The notes under the pieces: model-generated
What the model was told of the DNA's origin: nothing
Seen by the model: the letters and a program-made list of their open reading frames with translations, nothing else
Databases searched by the model: none
Assembly (NCBI GenBank): GCA_900315745.1
Contig: ONAG01000077.1
Location: forward strand, 1-33,917
Direction: 5' to 3'
From: an uncultured Prevotellaceae bacterium
GTDB lineage: Bacteria; Bacteroidota; Bacteroidia; Bacteroidales; Bacteroidaceae
DNA: 33,917 nucleotides
Position numbers and translations under genes: made by a program
Part shown: positions 9,331 to 17,999 of the stretch, piece by piece
How the letters are laid out: each line of letters opens with the position of its first letter
Position numbering within the stretch: position 1 is the first letter of the stretch

Positions 9331-10550
9331 CGACGAGGTGCACCTACTATTTTGTCATGTGCTTCCATCACTGTCTTGATAACGAAATGCACTTTTTCTT
9401 CATCGAGTTGAGGATATACGGGAAGTGAAATCTCGTGTGCGTAATCCTCGTATGCTTTGGGGTAATTGGAAATGTCATAGCCAAGTCCTTTGTAATAAGA
9501 CAACATGGCAAGTGGTACGAAATGTACGTTTACAGCCACTTCATGTTTGGCAATCTCGTTGATGATGGCATCTCGTTGTGACTCATCTACATCCTTGATA
9601 CGAAGCGCATAGACATGGTAAGAACTTTCGCGGTACTGGTCATGAGATGGTGGGGTGATAGCCCATTCGCAGGAACTGAAAGCTTGGTCGTATGTATTGA
9701 AAATATGTTTGCGCAAAGCTAACAGATGGTCGTATTGGCGAATTTGTGCCAATCCTATTGCAGCATTGATGTCGGCCATGTTCGCCTTCATGCCTTTTCC
9801 CACGATGTCATAGCGCCAACCTCCTGCTTGGCTTTTGGTGAAGGCATCCTTGGTCTGGCAGTTTAGCGTCATGAGACGCAAGTCTTTATATAGAATTTCG
9901 TTGTCGAAAGGTGCAGGTAGATTGAAGCAGATTGCACCACCTTCGGCCGTGGTGATGTTTTTCACGGCATGAAGTGAGAAAATGGATATGTCGGCTTGTT
10001 TCTCTCTATCATTATTGATGGTTATTGCACCCAAAGAGTGGGCGGAGTCGCTTAGTACGAGTATTCTTCCCAATTTACGTTGCACTTCGTTGCCGGGAGT
10101 GAACATTGACTTGATTTTGGGTTCTTTCACTAATGACATGATGGAAGCATAGTCGCATGGAAAACCTGCTATGTCAACAGGTATGATGGCTTTTGTCTTG
10201 GGGGTTATGGCTTTTCTAATGGCATCTATAGAGATGTTGAAGTCATTGCCAGCATCCACCATTACAACTTTTGCTCCAGCCCACATCACTGCCATTGCTG
10301 TTGCACAATAGGTGTAAACAGGGATGATTACCTCATCATCTGGGGTGACTCCGAACCATCTCAGCATCATGATGGCTCCTGAGGTCCAAGAGTTTACACA
10401 CAATGTGGCTTGTGCTCCTGTAAGTTTCTTTATCTCGACTTCGAGAGCTTTTACTTTTGGACCGGTAGTAATCCATCCTGACTTTAGAGAATCCACTACC
10501 TCGTCAATGACATTTTGATCGACGTAGGGGGGAGAAAAGGGTATCTTCAT
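9327..10550 (-). CDS. DegT/DnrJ/EryC1/StrS sugar aminotransferase
   Basis: This PLP-dependent enzyme normally transaminates a nucleotide-linked keto-sugar. The internal-aldimine lysine is K197 in HAVKNITTAEGG. D168 and H171 in SDSAHSLGA contact the cofactor in this family. The 407 aa length is usual. The substrate cannot be read from sequence. PglE-like formation of a UDP-4-amino-4,6-dideoxy sugar is plausible because it is translationally coupled to a PglC-type transferase, but no 4,6-dehydratase for a UDP-sugar and no sugar N-acyltransferase lies in the window. It is the first gene after its own promoter at 10618-10647. Confidence 0.92.
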   Translation of the reverse strand: MKIPFSPPYVDQNVIDEVVDSLKSGWITTGPKVKALEVEIKKLTGAQATLCVNSWTSGAIMMLRWFGVTPDDEVIIPVYTYCATAMAVMWAGAKVVMVDAGNDFNISIDAIRKAITPKTKAIIPVDIAGFPCDYASIMSLVKEPKIKSMFTPGNEVQRKLGRILVLSDSAHSLGAITINNDREKQADISIFSLHAVKNITTAEGGAICFNLPAPFDNEILYKDLRLMTLNCQTKDAFTKSQAGGWRYDIVGKGMKANMADINAAIGLAQIRQYDHLLALRKHIFNTYDQAFSSCEWAITPPSHDQYRESSYHVYALRIKDVDESQRDAIINEIAKHEVAVNVHFVPLAMLSYYKGLGYDISNYPKAYEDYAHEISLPVYPQLDEEKVHFVIKTVMEAHDKIVGAPRR

Positions 10551-10617
10551 TGTGATTATAATTGTTCTTTTGAATTCTTATTGTATAGTACGAGTGACTA
10601 TATTTGTTGAGTTTTAT

Positions 10618-10647
10618 CAAAACTAATTTTATTCTTGCTGTTTTCAA
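10618..10647 (-). promoter_or_regulatory. Bacteroidetes-type promoter for the aminotransferase-to-fcl unit
   Basis: Read on the minus strand, 10625-10618 is TAGTTTTG, matching the -7 consensus TAnnTTTG. A TTG lies 19 bp upstream (10647-10645), matching the -33 element. Initiation would fall near 10611, giving a leader of about 60 nt. It divides the 120-bp gap after the polymerase gene and implies independent control of the sugar-nucleotide genes. Confidence 0.55.
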
Positions 10648-10670
10648 CTGATATTTTGACAACAGACCTG

Positions 10671-11906
10671 TCAGTAAGTCGTTATTCTGCTTTTTTGAAA
10701 ACGATAATTGATGGAGTATTTTTTCTTCATTTCATCAACATGAAGGAAGAAAATCATCAAGATGAAATATGTGTCTTTGTGAAAATATCTTACTGCTCCC
10801 CAGTCTGTGGCTATAATACATATAATCCATACAAGATATAGGGTAGCCAATTTGTCTTTTTTTAAAAATTTCATTTCTTGAGACAACAAATAGAAGAAAA
10901 TGCTGTAGTATGAAATAAAACCAACTATGCCACCACAGCAAAGCATTTCTACAATGTTGTTGTGAGTGTAAGTGTGTTTAAAGCCTTCTCTCGTCAAAGC
11001 GATAGGAGAGTTGCCTATACCTATTCCAAATATTGGATTTTCCAAGAAGTTTTGCCATCCAATTCGCCTATATTCATCTCTCAATTCAGTTGACACATCC
11101 ACTTCGCCTTCACCTGTTATAGAAGCCCAAAGACCTTCCATGCGTTCGGTCAAACCAATGAAAAGACCAGTTTGGGACAAATATATCAGCAATAGTAAAA
11201 TGGTTACCATGGCAAACAAGAATTTGGCTATTGGCAAAAGATTGTTTTTGGGTCCTCGGATTGATTTGAAAAAATACAGCAAGACAATACCCATGACAAG
11301 TTCGATAATGGCTTTTCTGCTTTGAGTGGCTCCAATGACGAAAAGTGCTGGTATGGCAAGGAAAATTGTCTTGGAAAATTTTTCAAACATCGAATAATAT
11401 GCGTGGATTATGATGGCTATGGCAGCCAACATTCCAATAGTGTTTACATTGTTGAATCTGTTTGTTATACGTCCACTTCCTTCATCCATAGACACAATCC
11501 TATCGACTCCATAAAAGAAATAAGTATAAATAACGATGGTGTAGCCACCCCACATGACAATCTTTGTCAATATTCGCACATTGTTTGGAGTCACGGCATA
11601 AAATGAATACAAGACACTTGTTATCATCAAAGTCCTGAAAATGGTATTCCCGCTATCAATACTCATTTTACCATTGAGTGCCCAGAATGTGGTCATATAA
11701 CAATACAGGCAGAATTGGAAACAGAATATATGATAACGGTGGACGTTTAATTTGAAGTTGGAGATCACCAATATTAACAATGCTTGTGCAAAAAGCAAGC
11801 CATTGGCCAAATTGGTATCACCAAACATAAACATTGATACGAAAAGGGTGTATGTCAGCCCAAACACAATTTTTTCAGAAATGCTGTATGATTGGCTGTT
11901 TTGCAT
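10671..11906 (-). CDS. O-antigen polymerase/ligase-like membrane protein (Wzy/WaaL superfamily)
   Basis: A 411-aa integral membrane protein with about ten hydrophobic segments across its length. A periplasmic-type loop near 250-310 contains ITGEGEVDVS and GIGIGNSP. It is followed by the HTYTHNNIVEMLCCGGIVGF segment, typical of the Wzy_C/O-antigen ligase domain (HNxxLExLxxxGIxG). The protein either polymerises lipid-linked repeat units or ligates glycan to an acceptor at the outer face of the inner membrane; sequence alone does not decide. Codon use is AT-rich compared with the arginine genes, as is common for transferred glycan genes. It is preceded by an unusually long leader. Confidence 0.85.
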   Translation of the reverse strand: MQNSQSYSISEKIVFGLTYTLFVSMFMFGDTNLANGLLFAQALLILVISNFKLNVHRYHIFCFQFCLYCYMTTFWALNGKMSIDSGNTIFRTLMITSVLYSFYAVTPNNVRILTKIVMWGGYTIVIYTYFFYGVDRIVSMDEGSGRITNRFNNVNTIGMLAAIAIIIHAYYSMFEKFSKTIFLAIPALFVIGATQSRKAIIELVMGIVLLYFFKSIRGPKNNLLPIAKFLFAMVTILLLLIYLSQTGLFIGLTERMEGLWASITGEGEVDVSTELRDEYRRIGWQNFLENPIFGIGIGNSPIALTREGFKHTYTHNNIVEMLCCGGIVGFISYYSIFFYLLSQEMKFLKKDKLATLYLVWIICIIATDWGAVRYFHKDTYFILMIFFLHVDEMKKKYSINYRFQKSRITTY

Positions 11907-12331
11907 ATTTAGGGCACAATATCTATATTACCTTAATAAATCAAAATGTCTTGGAGTATATAAGACAAGTTGGCATTATGGCATTTGATTAAATACAATG
12001 TAAATTGCTGGTTGTGAAAGCAATGATAAAATGAAAAGCTAAGTTAATTTGAAGATAATTTGGCTTTTTTATGTGAAATACAAAATAGAATCATGCAAAT
12101 AGGTATTGATAAATACCTGAAATGGCACATTCATCCTACTTCACCATAAAAACATGGCGAATGAACCTATTGTTAAATTGATGAATTAGTGCCAATACCA
12201 CATAGGAGATACTCTTGGAAAAACACATTTTTTCAATGCATTTATAATAAATGCTTGAAAACAAATACGTTATTTTCCAAAGAAGATACTCGCAGTATCT
12301 GCAAATCAACTTCTATTTTGCTTTCACGTCG
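11907..12331 (-). other. Long structured leader upstream of the Wzy/WaaL-like gene
   Basis: This is an AT-rich gap of about 425 bp with no convincing gene. It contains three perfect inverted repeats. AGATACT/AGTATCT lies at 12284-12300 (3-nt loop), AGGTATT/AATACCT at 12101-12118 (4-nt loop) and TGTCTT/AAGACA at 11947-11967. None is followed by a clear U-run on the minus strand, so they are not obvious terminators. If the promoter at 12332 is real, all three lie in the 5' leader. That makes them candidates for attenuation or processive antitermination control. Confidence 0.4.
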
Positions 12332-12358
12332 CAAAGGTAATCAAAAAAATGAAAACAA
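12332..12358 (-). promoter_or_regulatory. Candidate promoter for the Wzy/WaaL-like gene
   Basis: On the minus strand 12339-12332 reads TACCTTTG followed by C, a perfect TAnnTTTGC -7 box. The nearest TTG (12358-12356) is only 16 bp upstream, shorter than the usual 19-21, so the -33 element is weak. Start would be near 12325, more than 400 nt before the ATG. Confidence 0.42.
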
Positions 12359-12382
12359 TATAATCATTTTGAAAAATTGTTG

Positions 12383-13321
12383 TCAGAGATCTGATACAGC
12401 TTTGGGCAGCAAATCTATATTTCTCAGTACGCGCTTAAAATCACTTGCAAAGATTGTTGAATAAATTCTGGATCCTTGATCCCACAAATGGTCTGGATCG
12501 TGAAAATAACCAGGATGATCCAAGAACAATCCTTTAGTATGGTAATCTAAGAATGGAATGTTGTTTTTTTGTGCAATAATCTTCAAAACATCGTAATAGT
12601 CTGAGTCTATTTTCCTATATGCAGGAGCTATGGTAAACACCAATTTAATCTTGTTTTGCTTGCAAAGTGAAATAAACCGGTTCAAATATTCTATCTTCAA
12701 ACTATCAATGTTGTTTTGTGTCTTGAAATATAATAAAACCTTTGGGAATTTTTTAGGCTTTGGGTCAGGAATATAGCCATTGTCACCTCCAGCATGTCGA
12801 TTAATGACAAGTCCTGCAATATTTGAAATGGCTTTTGCATTATAACGATACAGATGTGATATTCGATATTGCCAATATTTACCTGCCAACTTGAACACAG
12901 AATCCGCTTTCTCATTCTTTCCCATGTAAGGAGCGAAAAAAGTGATGCATTTAAAAGGGTTTGCCTGCTTTGAAAAATCACTAATCTGCACTTCAAGGCA
13001 TAACACTTTTGGCTTGTGAATGTCCAAGATGTGGTTTAGCATGATGTAGTGAGAATAAATGTTATCGCTTGCGTCAATGCCTCCATTATAAACACTCATG
13101 CCAATAGAGTCACTAATAATAGATGGTACATAATGGCTGTTGCAGCGTGAGGTGCCCATCATCACAACGTCCTCGTGTACATCGTTCGCTAAATATTTTA
13201 TTTTTGGTCCTGAAACATCGTGTGTATGTTGATTGACCCACCACATTGCTTCTCCACCAAGGCGGTCAACAACAAAAAGGCCAACAAGAATGAAAAGTAT
13301 GCTGATTAATAACTTCTTCAT
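12383..13321 (-). CDS. SGNH/GDSL-like exported protein, MBOAT partner
   Basis: A 312-aa protein with one N-terminal membrane anchor or signal segment (about 4-18) and an extracytoplasmic domain. GTSRCNSHY places the candidate nucleophile S58 just after a beta strand. YNGGIDASD (78-86) resembles the block II Gly region. FHDPDHLW near 273-280 supplies a C-terminal D-x-x-H pair (D275/H278). This is the layout of SGNH enzymes such as AlgJ/AlgX and of DltD. I infer that it takes the acyl group from the MBOAT protein encoded 12 bp upstream and places it on a glycan, or acts as an esterase on the same bond. The stop codon sits in the palindrome TCAGAGATCTGA. Confidence 0.75.
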   Translation of the reverse strand: MKKLLISILFILVGLFVVDRLGGEAMWWVNQHTHDVSGPKIKYLANDVHEDVVMMGTSRCNSHYVPSIISDSIGMSVYNGGIDASDNIYSHYIMLNHILDIHKPKVLCLEVQISDFSKQANPFKCITFFAPYMGKNEKADSVFKLAGKYWQYRISHLYRYNAKAISNIAGLVINRHAGGDNGYIPDPKPKKFPKVLLYFKTQNNIDSLKIEYLNRFISLCKQNKIKLVFTIAPAYRKIDSDYYDVLKIIAQKNNIPFLDYHTKGLFLDHPGYFHDPDHLWDQGSRIYSTIFASDFKRVLRNIDLLPKAVSDL

Positions 13322-13333
13322 GGTCTTTGTACT

Positions 13334-14758
13334 TTAGAACTGGAAATAAATGAACTGGTCACCATTTAATACACCAAAAAGGATAATATAAGCAATCATA
13401 GCGATAATATATACATGCCGAACCAGCCAAGAACTTGATTCGGAGATGTTTGTTCGCCACTTATATTCCTCTGAGAATTCCTTTATCATCAATATTATCA
13501 ATGCCAAACCAATAGCGATGAAGTTAGCATAATCTTCATAAGGAACACCGGGATTTGCGAAAATTCCTATAAACACTGTAATAGCATCTTGTAATGTATT
13601 GGCACGGAAAAAGACAAGTGTTATAACTACTAATAAGAAAGTAACAATCCTATTTATCCATAGCCACCATTCCTTTTTCTTCAACCCATGTTTTTTCTCA
13701 AATTTCCTTTGCCGTTTTTCTTTCAAAATACAAGTCACCAAATATATGCCGTGAATGGAAAAACATACGACATAAGTCCAAGCTGCTCCATGCCAAAAAC
13801 CGGAAATGAAAAATGTTATGAAAATGGCACAGCACCACCACCATAGTTTTGTGCTTCTGCCAATCATTGGATAATATATATAATCCATGAACCATGATGT
13901 CAGTGAAATGTGATTGCGCTTCCAGTATTCTTGAATGGATGTTGAAAAGAAATATGGCCTACGGAAATTCTCCATTAACTTGAATCCTAACACTCTTGCG
14001 CATCCTATGGCTATAAAACTATATCCTGCGAAATCACCATAAAGTTGGAATGGAAATATAAGCGATGCCACAAGGTAGGAACCCCCGTTGTGATGAGAGA
14101 CGTTGTTATAGATTGCATCTACATAAAGACCACAACGATCTGCCAACACCAATTTCATAAAATAGCCCCATACCATCACATTTACACCTTTCATTACATT
14201 ATCATAGTCGAAGCTATGCTTTTGCTTGAATTGTGGCAACAAGTTGTTGGATCTCTCTATAGGTCCTGCCACCAATTGGGGGAAAAATGAGACAAAGAGG
14301 GCATACGTAAAGAAGTCTTTTTCCGGCTTAATATCTTTACGGTAAACGTCAATCATGTAGCCCATCGCTTGGAAAATGTAGAAAGAGATACCTACAGGCA
14401 GAAGGACCTTAAATTCAGGAATGCTTATTTTTACTCCAAAGAACTCCATTAGTGCAGTAACATTATCAGCTGCGAAATTGAAATATTTGAAGAAAAATAG
14501 AATAAGCAGGTTCAATACTATGCCAATAGTCAACAATAGCTTTTTATGGTTTTCATACTTTGCCACTCCTTGTGCGGCGAAATATGTGATTCCCGTACTT
14601 GCAAGCAAGAGCAGGGCATAAACTGGTTCCCAGTTCATATAGAAATAGTAACTGGCTGCCAATAAAAACAAATTTCTCAGCCTTATTGTGGGCAAGGCAA
14701 AATAGACAATGCACACAACAGGAAAGAACAACAAGAATGCAATAGAATTAAATATCAT
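13334..14758 (-). CDS. MBOAT-family O-acyltransferase (AlgI/DltB-like)
   Basis: A 474-aa polytopic inner-membrane acyltransferase. Hallmarks in order are FFPQLVAGPIERSNNLLPQF (about 158-177), DFAGYSFIAIGCARVLGF (242-259), the MENFRRPYF-to-SLTSWF segment (262-290) and the catalytic histidine H323 in SGFWHGAAW. Family members move an acyl group from a cytoplasmic thioester donor across the membrane to a polysaccharide or teichoic acid, working with an SGNH partner; here that partner is the next gene. The genes upstream of it make acyl-ACP, so the donor is probably acyl-ACP rather than acetyl-CoA. Confidence 0.93.
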   Translation of the reverse strand: MIFNSIAFLLFFPVVCIVYFALPTIRLRNLFLLAASYYFYMNWEPVYALLLLASTGITYFAAQGVAKYENHKKLLLTIGIVLNLLILFFFKYFNFAADNVTALMEFFGVKISIPEFKVLLPVGISFYIFQAMGYMIDVYRKDIKPEKDFFTYALFVSFFPQLVAGPIERSNNLLPQFKQKHSFDYDNVMKGVNVMVWGYFMKLVLADRCGLYVDAIYNNVSHHNGGSYLVASLIFPFQLYGDFAGYSFIAIGCARVLGFKLMENFRRPYFFSTSIQEYWKRNHISLTSWFMDYIYYPMIGRSTKLWWWCCAIFITFFISGFWHGAAWTYVVCFSIHGIYLVTCILKEKRQRKFEKKHGLKKKEWWLWINRIVTFLLVVITLVFFRANTLQDAITVFIGIFANPGVPYEDYANFIAIGLALIILMIKEFSEEYKWRTNISESSSWLVRHVYIIAMIAYIILFGVLNGDQFIYFQF

Positions 14759-14775
14759 TATTAATTAACTATTTT

Positions 14776-15504
14776 TTATATGGTTCCATTATCCACATGA
14801 ATACTCTGTGCCGTCACCGACTCAGCTTTGTCCGACAGCAAAAACGAAACCATCTCGGCGACAGATTCCTTGCTTGTTGCCGCTTTCAGCGATGTTCGTG
14901 CGTAAATCTTGTTTCTCTGTTCTTCAGTAAGGCTGGCGCTCATGGCCGTTTCCATGAACCCAGGTACAACACAATTGGAACGTATGCCCATCACGCCCCA
15001 CTCCCTGGCTGTATTCTTGGAGAAGGCTTCCAACGCACCTTTGCTGGATGCATACATTGCCAATCCTTTATAGCCAGTATGGACGCTGATGGATGAAATA
15101 TGAACGATGGACCCTTTCGTCTTGTGAAGAATCATGTTTCGGATGGCATATTTCGTAATAATCATCGGCGTGAACACATTGACATCATACATGGTCTTCA
15201 GCCTGTTCATGTTCAAGTTCGTGACTATGTCATCATATGCCACAGCAGCATTGTTGACAAATCCATGCAGGACAATTTCATTCGTGACGAAGGTCTTGAA
15301 GATACTTTTGCGTGCTCCATCTGAATCAGACAAGTCGATACTCTTGAAAAAGACACGGCCGGCATGTTCCTTTTCCAAAGCTTTGAACTCATCTGTATGC
15401 GAGCGTGCCACACCATAAACGGTATTTCCCTCCCTTAACAACACCCTGCATATTTCCAGACCTACACCACGAGAGCAGCCTGTCACTAATATGTTTTTAC
15501 TCAT
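14776..15504 (-). CDS. SDR-family 3-oxoacyl reductase-like oxidoreductase
   Basis: A 242-aa classical short-chain dehydrogenase. The cofactor motif TGCSRGVG is at 8-15, NNAA at 84-87, catalytic Ser in HISSIS near 138, Y151 and K155 in YASSK. NCVVPGF is the usual post-catalytic segment. FabG-type proteins reduce 3-ketoacyl-ACP to 3-hydroxyacyl-ACP with NADPH. Its ATG overlaps the AMP-ligase stop by 4 bp and the MBOAT gene follows after 17 bp. I therefore infer that it acts on the cassette's carrier-bound intermediate rather than in housekeeping fatty-acid synthesis. Confidence 0.88.
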   Translation of the reverse strand: MSKNILVTGCSRGVGLEICRVLLREGNTVYGVARSHTDEFKALEKEHAGRVFFKSIDLSDSDGARKSIFKTFVTNEIVLHGFVNNAAVAYDDIVTNLNMNRLKTMYDVNVFTPMIITKYAIRNMILHKTKGSIVHISSISVHTGYKGLAMYASSKGALEAFSKNTAREWGVMGIRSNCVVPGFMETAMSASLTEEQRNKIYARTSLKAATSKESVAEMVSFLLSDKAESVTAQSIHVDNGTI

Positions 15505-16715
15505 AATCTCTTTTTCTTGCCTGTCCTTGTCAAAGATATTTCATCAACAAATTTTATCTTACGGGGTATCTTAAAATCTTGAAGCAGAGAGCTTAAGCGT
15601 TTCTTGATGTCCAATTCTTGCATTTCAGAACCAGGCTCAAGGACAACTTCTGCACAAAGCACGTTGCCAAGGATGGAATTGGCCCTTCCATAAACCATCG
15701 CTTGTTTGACGCCTTCAATATCCATGATTGCCGTCTCCACCTCGTTGGGGTTTACCTTGTAGCCTCCAACATTGATAAGTTCGTTTTTGCGGCTCTTGAA
15801 GCGGAAAAGTCCTGCAGTTTCATCCACCCATTCTATCAAGTCTCCAGAGTGATAGAAGTCTTCAGTGAACTTGAAGCTGCTTGAACTTCCCAACAAGGAC
15901 TTGTGAATCAGCAACTCGCCATCCACCACCTTGTACTTGTCCCTCGCGAGTTCTGGAATCTGAAAGCAGTCGCCTTTTGCAGCGAATAACGTTCCCGCTT
16001 CTGTTGAGGCATAGACATTGTTGATCCTGGCGTTAGGAAATATCTTCTTGATAGAATCGTATAGATGCTGGTCTGACTTTTCTCCACCCAATGTCACCCG
16101 TACCACATTTTCATATGCTCTCTCATAGGGGAGCAGCAGACGGTAAAAAGTAGGCGTGGCTGAAATATGGGTGATGGCATTTTCCTGTATTTGATGATAG
16201 ACATATTCGCGAGGCTGGTTGAACACATTGATTAGGGTGTTTAGATTTTCAAAAGCCTGGAAAAACACCTGCAGACCTGCCATGTGTGTAGGATTGTATG
16301 CATAAGCCCATGTTTGATTCCTGTATTTTTCACCAACACGTACCGAACGTGTCAGCGTGGAAATGCTATGAACAACCTCCTTTGGCTGGCCAGTCGTGCC
16401 AGATGTGAAAATGGTAATCTTGGACTTGGAGTTTTGAACCATAGCCAGAACCTCATCCATGCCAGCACACGACAGGGGCGGGATGCTTTCAGCCATGTTG
16501 ACTTTGTTCACATCCAGACCATCTATCTCATTGGTGTTGATGTCTGAATCCAGCAACACCAAAGGCTTGCTGGATGCAAGAGCCTTGACCAGATTGACGA
16601 AGAAAGAATAAATGTCTGATGTTTTGTAGTATGGATAGTAGGTCGTACCATCGTTGAGAGAACCCAACAAATCATCATAAGAATATGTCTTTCCTTTATC
16701 GAGCAAGAAAATCAT
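15501..16715 (-). CDS. AMP-dependent acyl ligase loading a carrier protein
   Basis: A 404-aa member of the ANL adenylating family. It carries the core motif TIFTSGTTGQPKE at about 101-113, YASTEAGT, YHSGDL, RKNELINVGGYKVNPNEVE and a C-terminal lysine in TRTGKKKR (about K400). It is about 100 residues shorter than typical acyl-CoA synthetases because the N-terminal domain is reduced, a form seen in ligases dedicated to carrier proteins. It would activate a carboxylic acid as acyl-AMP and transfer it to a phosphopantetheine thiol. It overlaps both the ACP gene upstream and the SDR downstream by 4 bp, so the likely acceptor is the adjacent ACP. Confidence 0.88.
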   Translation of the reverse strand: MIFLLDKGKTYSYDDLLGSLNDGTTYYPYYKTSDIYSFFVNLVKALASSKPLVLLDSDINTNEIDGLDVNKVNMAESIPPLSCAGMDEVLAMVQNSKSKITIFTSGTTGQPKEVVHSISTLTRSVRVGEKYRNQTWAYAYNPTHMAGLQVFFQAFENLNTLINVFNQPREYVYHQIQENAITHISATPTFYRLLLPYERAYENVVRVTLGGEKSDQHLYDSIKKIFPNARINNVYASTEAGTLFAAKGDCFQIPELARDKYKVVDGELLIHKSLLGSSSSFKFTEDFYHSGDLIEWVDETAGLFRFKSRKNELINVGGYKVNPNEVETAIMDIEGVKQAMVYGRANSILGNVLCAEVVLEPGSEMQELDIKKRLSSLLQDFKIPRKIKFVDEISLTRTGKKKRL

Positions 16716-16939
16716 TGCCTTCCCAGTTTTTCTAAAATTTCTCCTATGGTGTTGACCAATCCATCTTCGAAAATGTCTATGTCAAACTTGTCTTCTATTT
16801 TGACAGTCAGCTCAGCCAAGTCAAAAGAGGTGAGGCCTAAATCTTCTCGAAGCTTGGTTTCCGCATTGACTGTTTCTATAGGAGCCAATTCCTTTGCTGC
16901 TCTTATCTCATTGATTATTTCTAAAATTATTTGCTCCAT
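16712..16939 (-). CDS. Acyl carrier protein 1
   Basis: A 75-aa acidic carrier protein of typical ACP size. EDLGLTSFDLAEL contains the predicted phosphopantetheine attachment site, S38, in a Thr-Ser-Phe variant of the usual Asp-Ser-Leu. It overlaps the AMP-ligase start by 4 bp and lies 5 bp after the KAS III gene. This suggests that it carries the starter or the growing acyl chain for this cassette rather than serving general fatty-acid synthesis. Confidence 0.9.
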   Translation of the reverse strand: MEQIILEIINEIRAAKELAPIETVNAETKLREDLGLTSFDLAELTVKIEDKFDIDIFEDGLVNTIGEILEKLGRQ

Positions 16940-16944
16940 GACTC

Positions 16945-17994
16945 TTATTTGTTGATGGGTGAATGAAAATGAGTTTTACTTAAATCTGCAGCCACACTGC
17001 CCCATGACAACCCCACTCCGAAACCACTCAAAATGGACTTGCTTAAGTTATATGGGTTCTGTCCAGAACAAATGTCGGAGAGGAGCAATGGTATGGAAGC
17101 CGGGCCTGTGTTGCCATAATCTTTAATGTTGACTGGTACTATTTGTTTGTCAACCTTCAACATTTTTCTTACATATTTCACCATGAATTCATTGGCTTGG
17201 TGAAGGCCGTAGAATCCTACGTCTTCTTTTTCCCAACCCATCTCTTCAATCAACAAGTTGATGTTCTTGTGGACCTTGTTGATGGCAAAGTTGAAAATAA
17301 CCAAACCATCCATGAACAAGTCATTTTTTGTTCGTCCATTATTGTCTCCGTCCCATTCCAAAATGGAGGTTTCTTCGCTAATGGGAAGCCTGAAGCCGCC
17401 AGCAGGAACAATCAATTTGTCATAACCGCTGCCATCTGATTGAATGTGGAATCCCATTCGACTGTCACCCTTGCTTACAATAGTCGCCGTGCCACAGTCT
17501 CCAAATACCATCCTGAGCGACTTGTCATGCTCGTTTATCATTCTTGAGGTCGTGTCACCTGCAAGGACAAGAACGTTTTCACAAGCTCCGGTGGCAATCC
17601 ATGATGCAGCCTGGAACAAACCGTAGATGTAGCCTGAACAACCATAATGAACATCGATGCATACAGTGTCCTTTGACAACCCCAATCTGTCTTGCAAGGA
17701 TATGGACGTGGCAGGCAAAATCCAGTCTGTTGTCTGAGAAACAAAAACAAGTCCATCTATTTTGTTGCGGTCAAATCCTTCTTGCTCAAATAGATGTTCA
17801 GCGGCATTGAAGCACATGTCGGAGGATGTCATGTTGGAATCCGCTATCCGAATCTGTTCGATTCCAGTGGTCTTGACTATACTTTTAATCTCGGCTTCAC
17901 CATAAAGAGAAGAGAAAGAACAAAGCTCCACTTTGTTTTCCGGCAGCCAGGAATTGACAGCCTTGATGTTTATGTTCTCAATAATAGTCTTCAT
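16945..17994 (-). CDS. KAS III (FabH-like) 3-oxoacyl-ACP synthase
   Basis: A 349-aa thiolase-fold condensing enzyme. The catalytic triad is visible as C119 in HYGCSGYIYG, H265 in GLHQANEF and N295 in YGNTGPAS. These are the Cys-His-Asn of KAS III rather than the Cys-His-His of KAS I/II. It would condense an acyl starter with malonyl-ACP to a 3-ketoacyl-ACP. It is flanked within 5 bp by an ACP and by an SDR. The N-terminal half diverges from housekeeping FabH (for example SFSSLYGEAEIKSIVKTTGI), so a specialised substrate is likely. Confidence 0.92.
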   Translation of the reverse strand: MKTIIENINIKAVNSWLPENKVELCSFSSLYGEAEIKSIVKTTGIEQIRIADSNMTSSDMCFNAAEHLFEQEGFDRNKIDGLVFVSQTTDWILPATSISLQDRLGLSKDTVCIDVHYGCSGYIYGLFQAASWIATGACENVLVLAGDTTSRMINEHDKSLRMVFGDCGTATIVSKGDSRMGFHIQSDGSGYDKLIVPAGGFRLPISEETSILEWDGDNNGRTKNDLFMDGLVIFNFAINKVHKNINLLIEEMGWEKEDVGFYGLHQANEFMVKYVRKMLKVDKQIVPVNIKDYGNTGPASIPLLLSDICSGQNPYNLSKSILSGFGVGLSWGSVAADLSKTHFHSPINK

Positions 17995-17999
17995 GTTTT

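Noticed and set aside
10658-10674. TGACA/TGTCA hairpin at the stop of the Wzy/WaaL-like gene as a terminator
   Set aside because: Only 5 bp of stem, overlaps the stop codon and is followed by AAAATATC rather than U residues.
12383-12394. Palindrome TCAGAGATCTGA as the terminator of the acyl cassette
   Set aside because: A 5-bp stem with no real loop; the short T-run comes several bases later. It is too weak to call.
12189-12464. Plus-strand open frame in the leader region
   Set aside because: Low-complexity Lys/Asn/Ser composition, runs into the SGNH gene on the other strand, no start signals.
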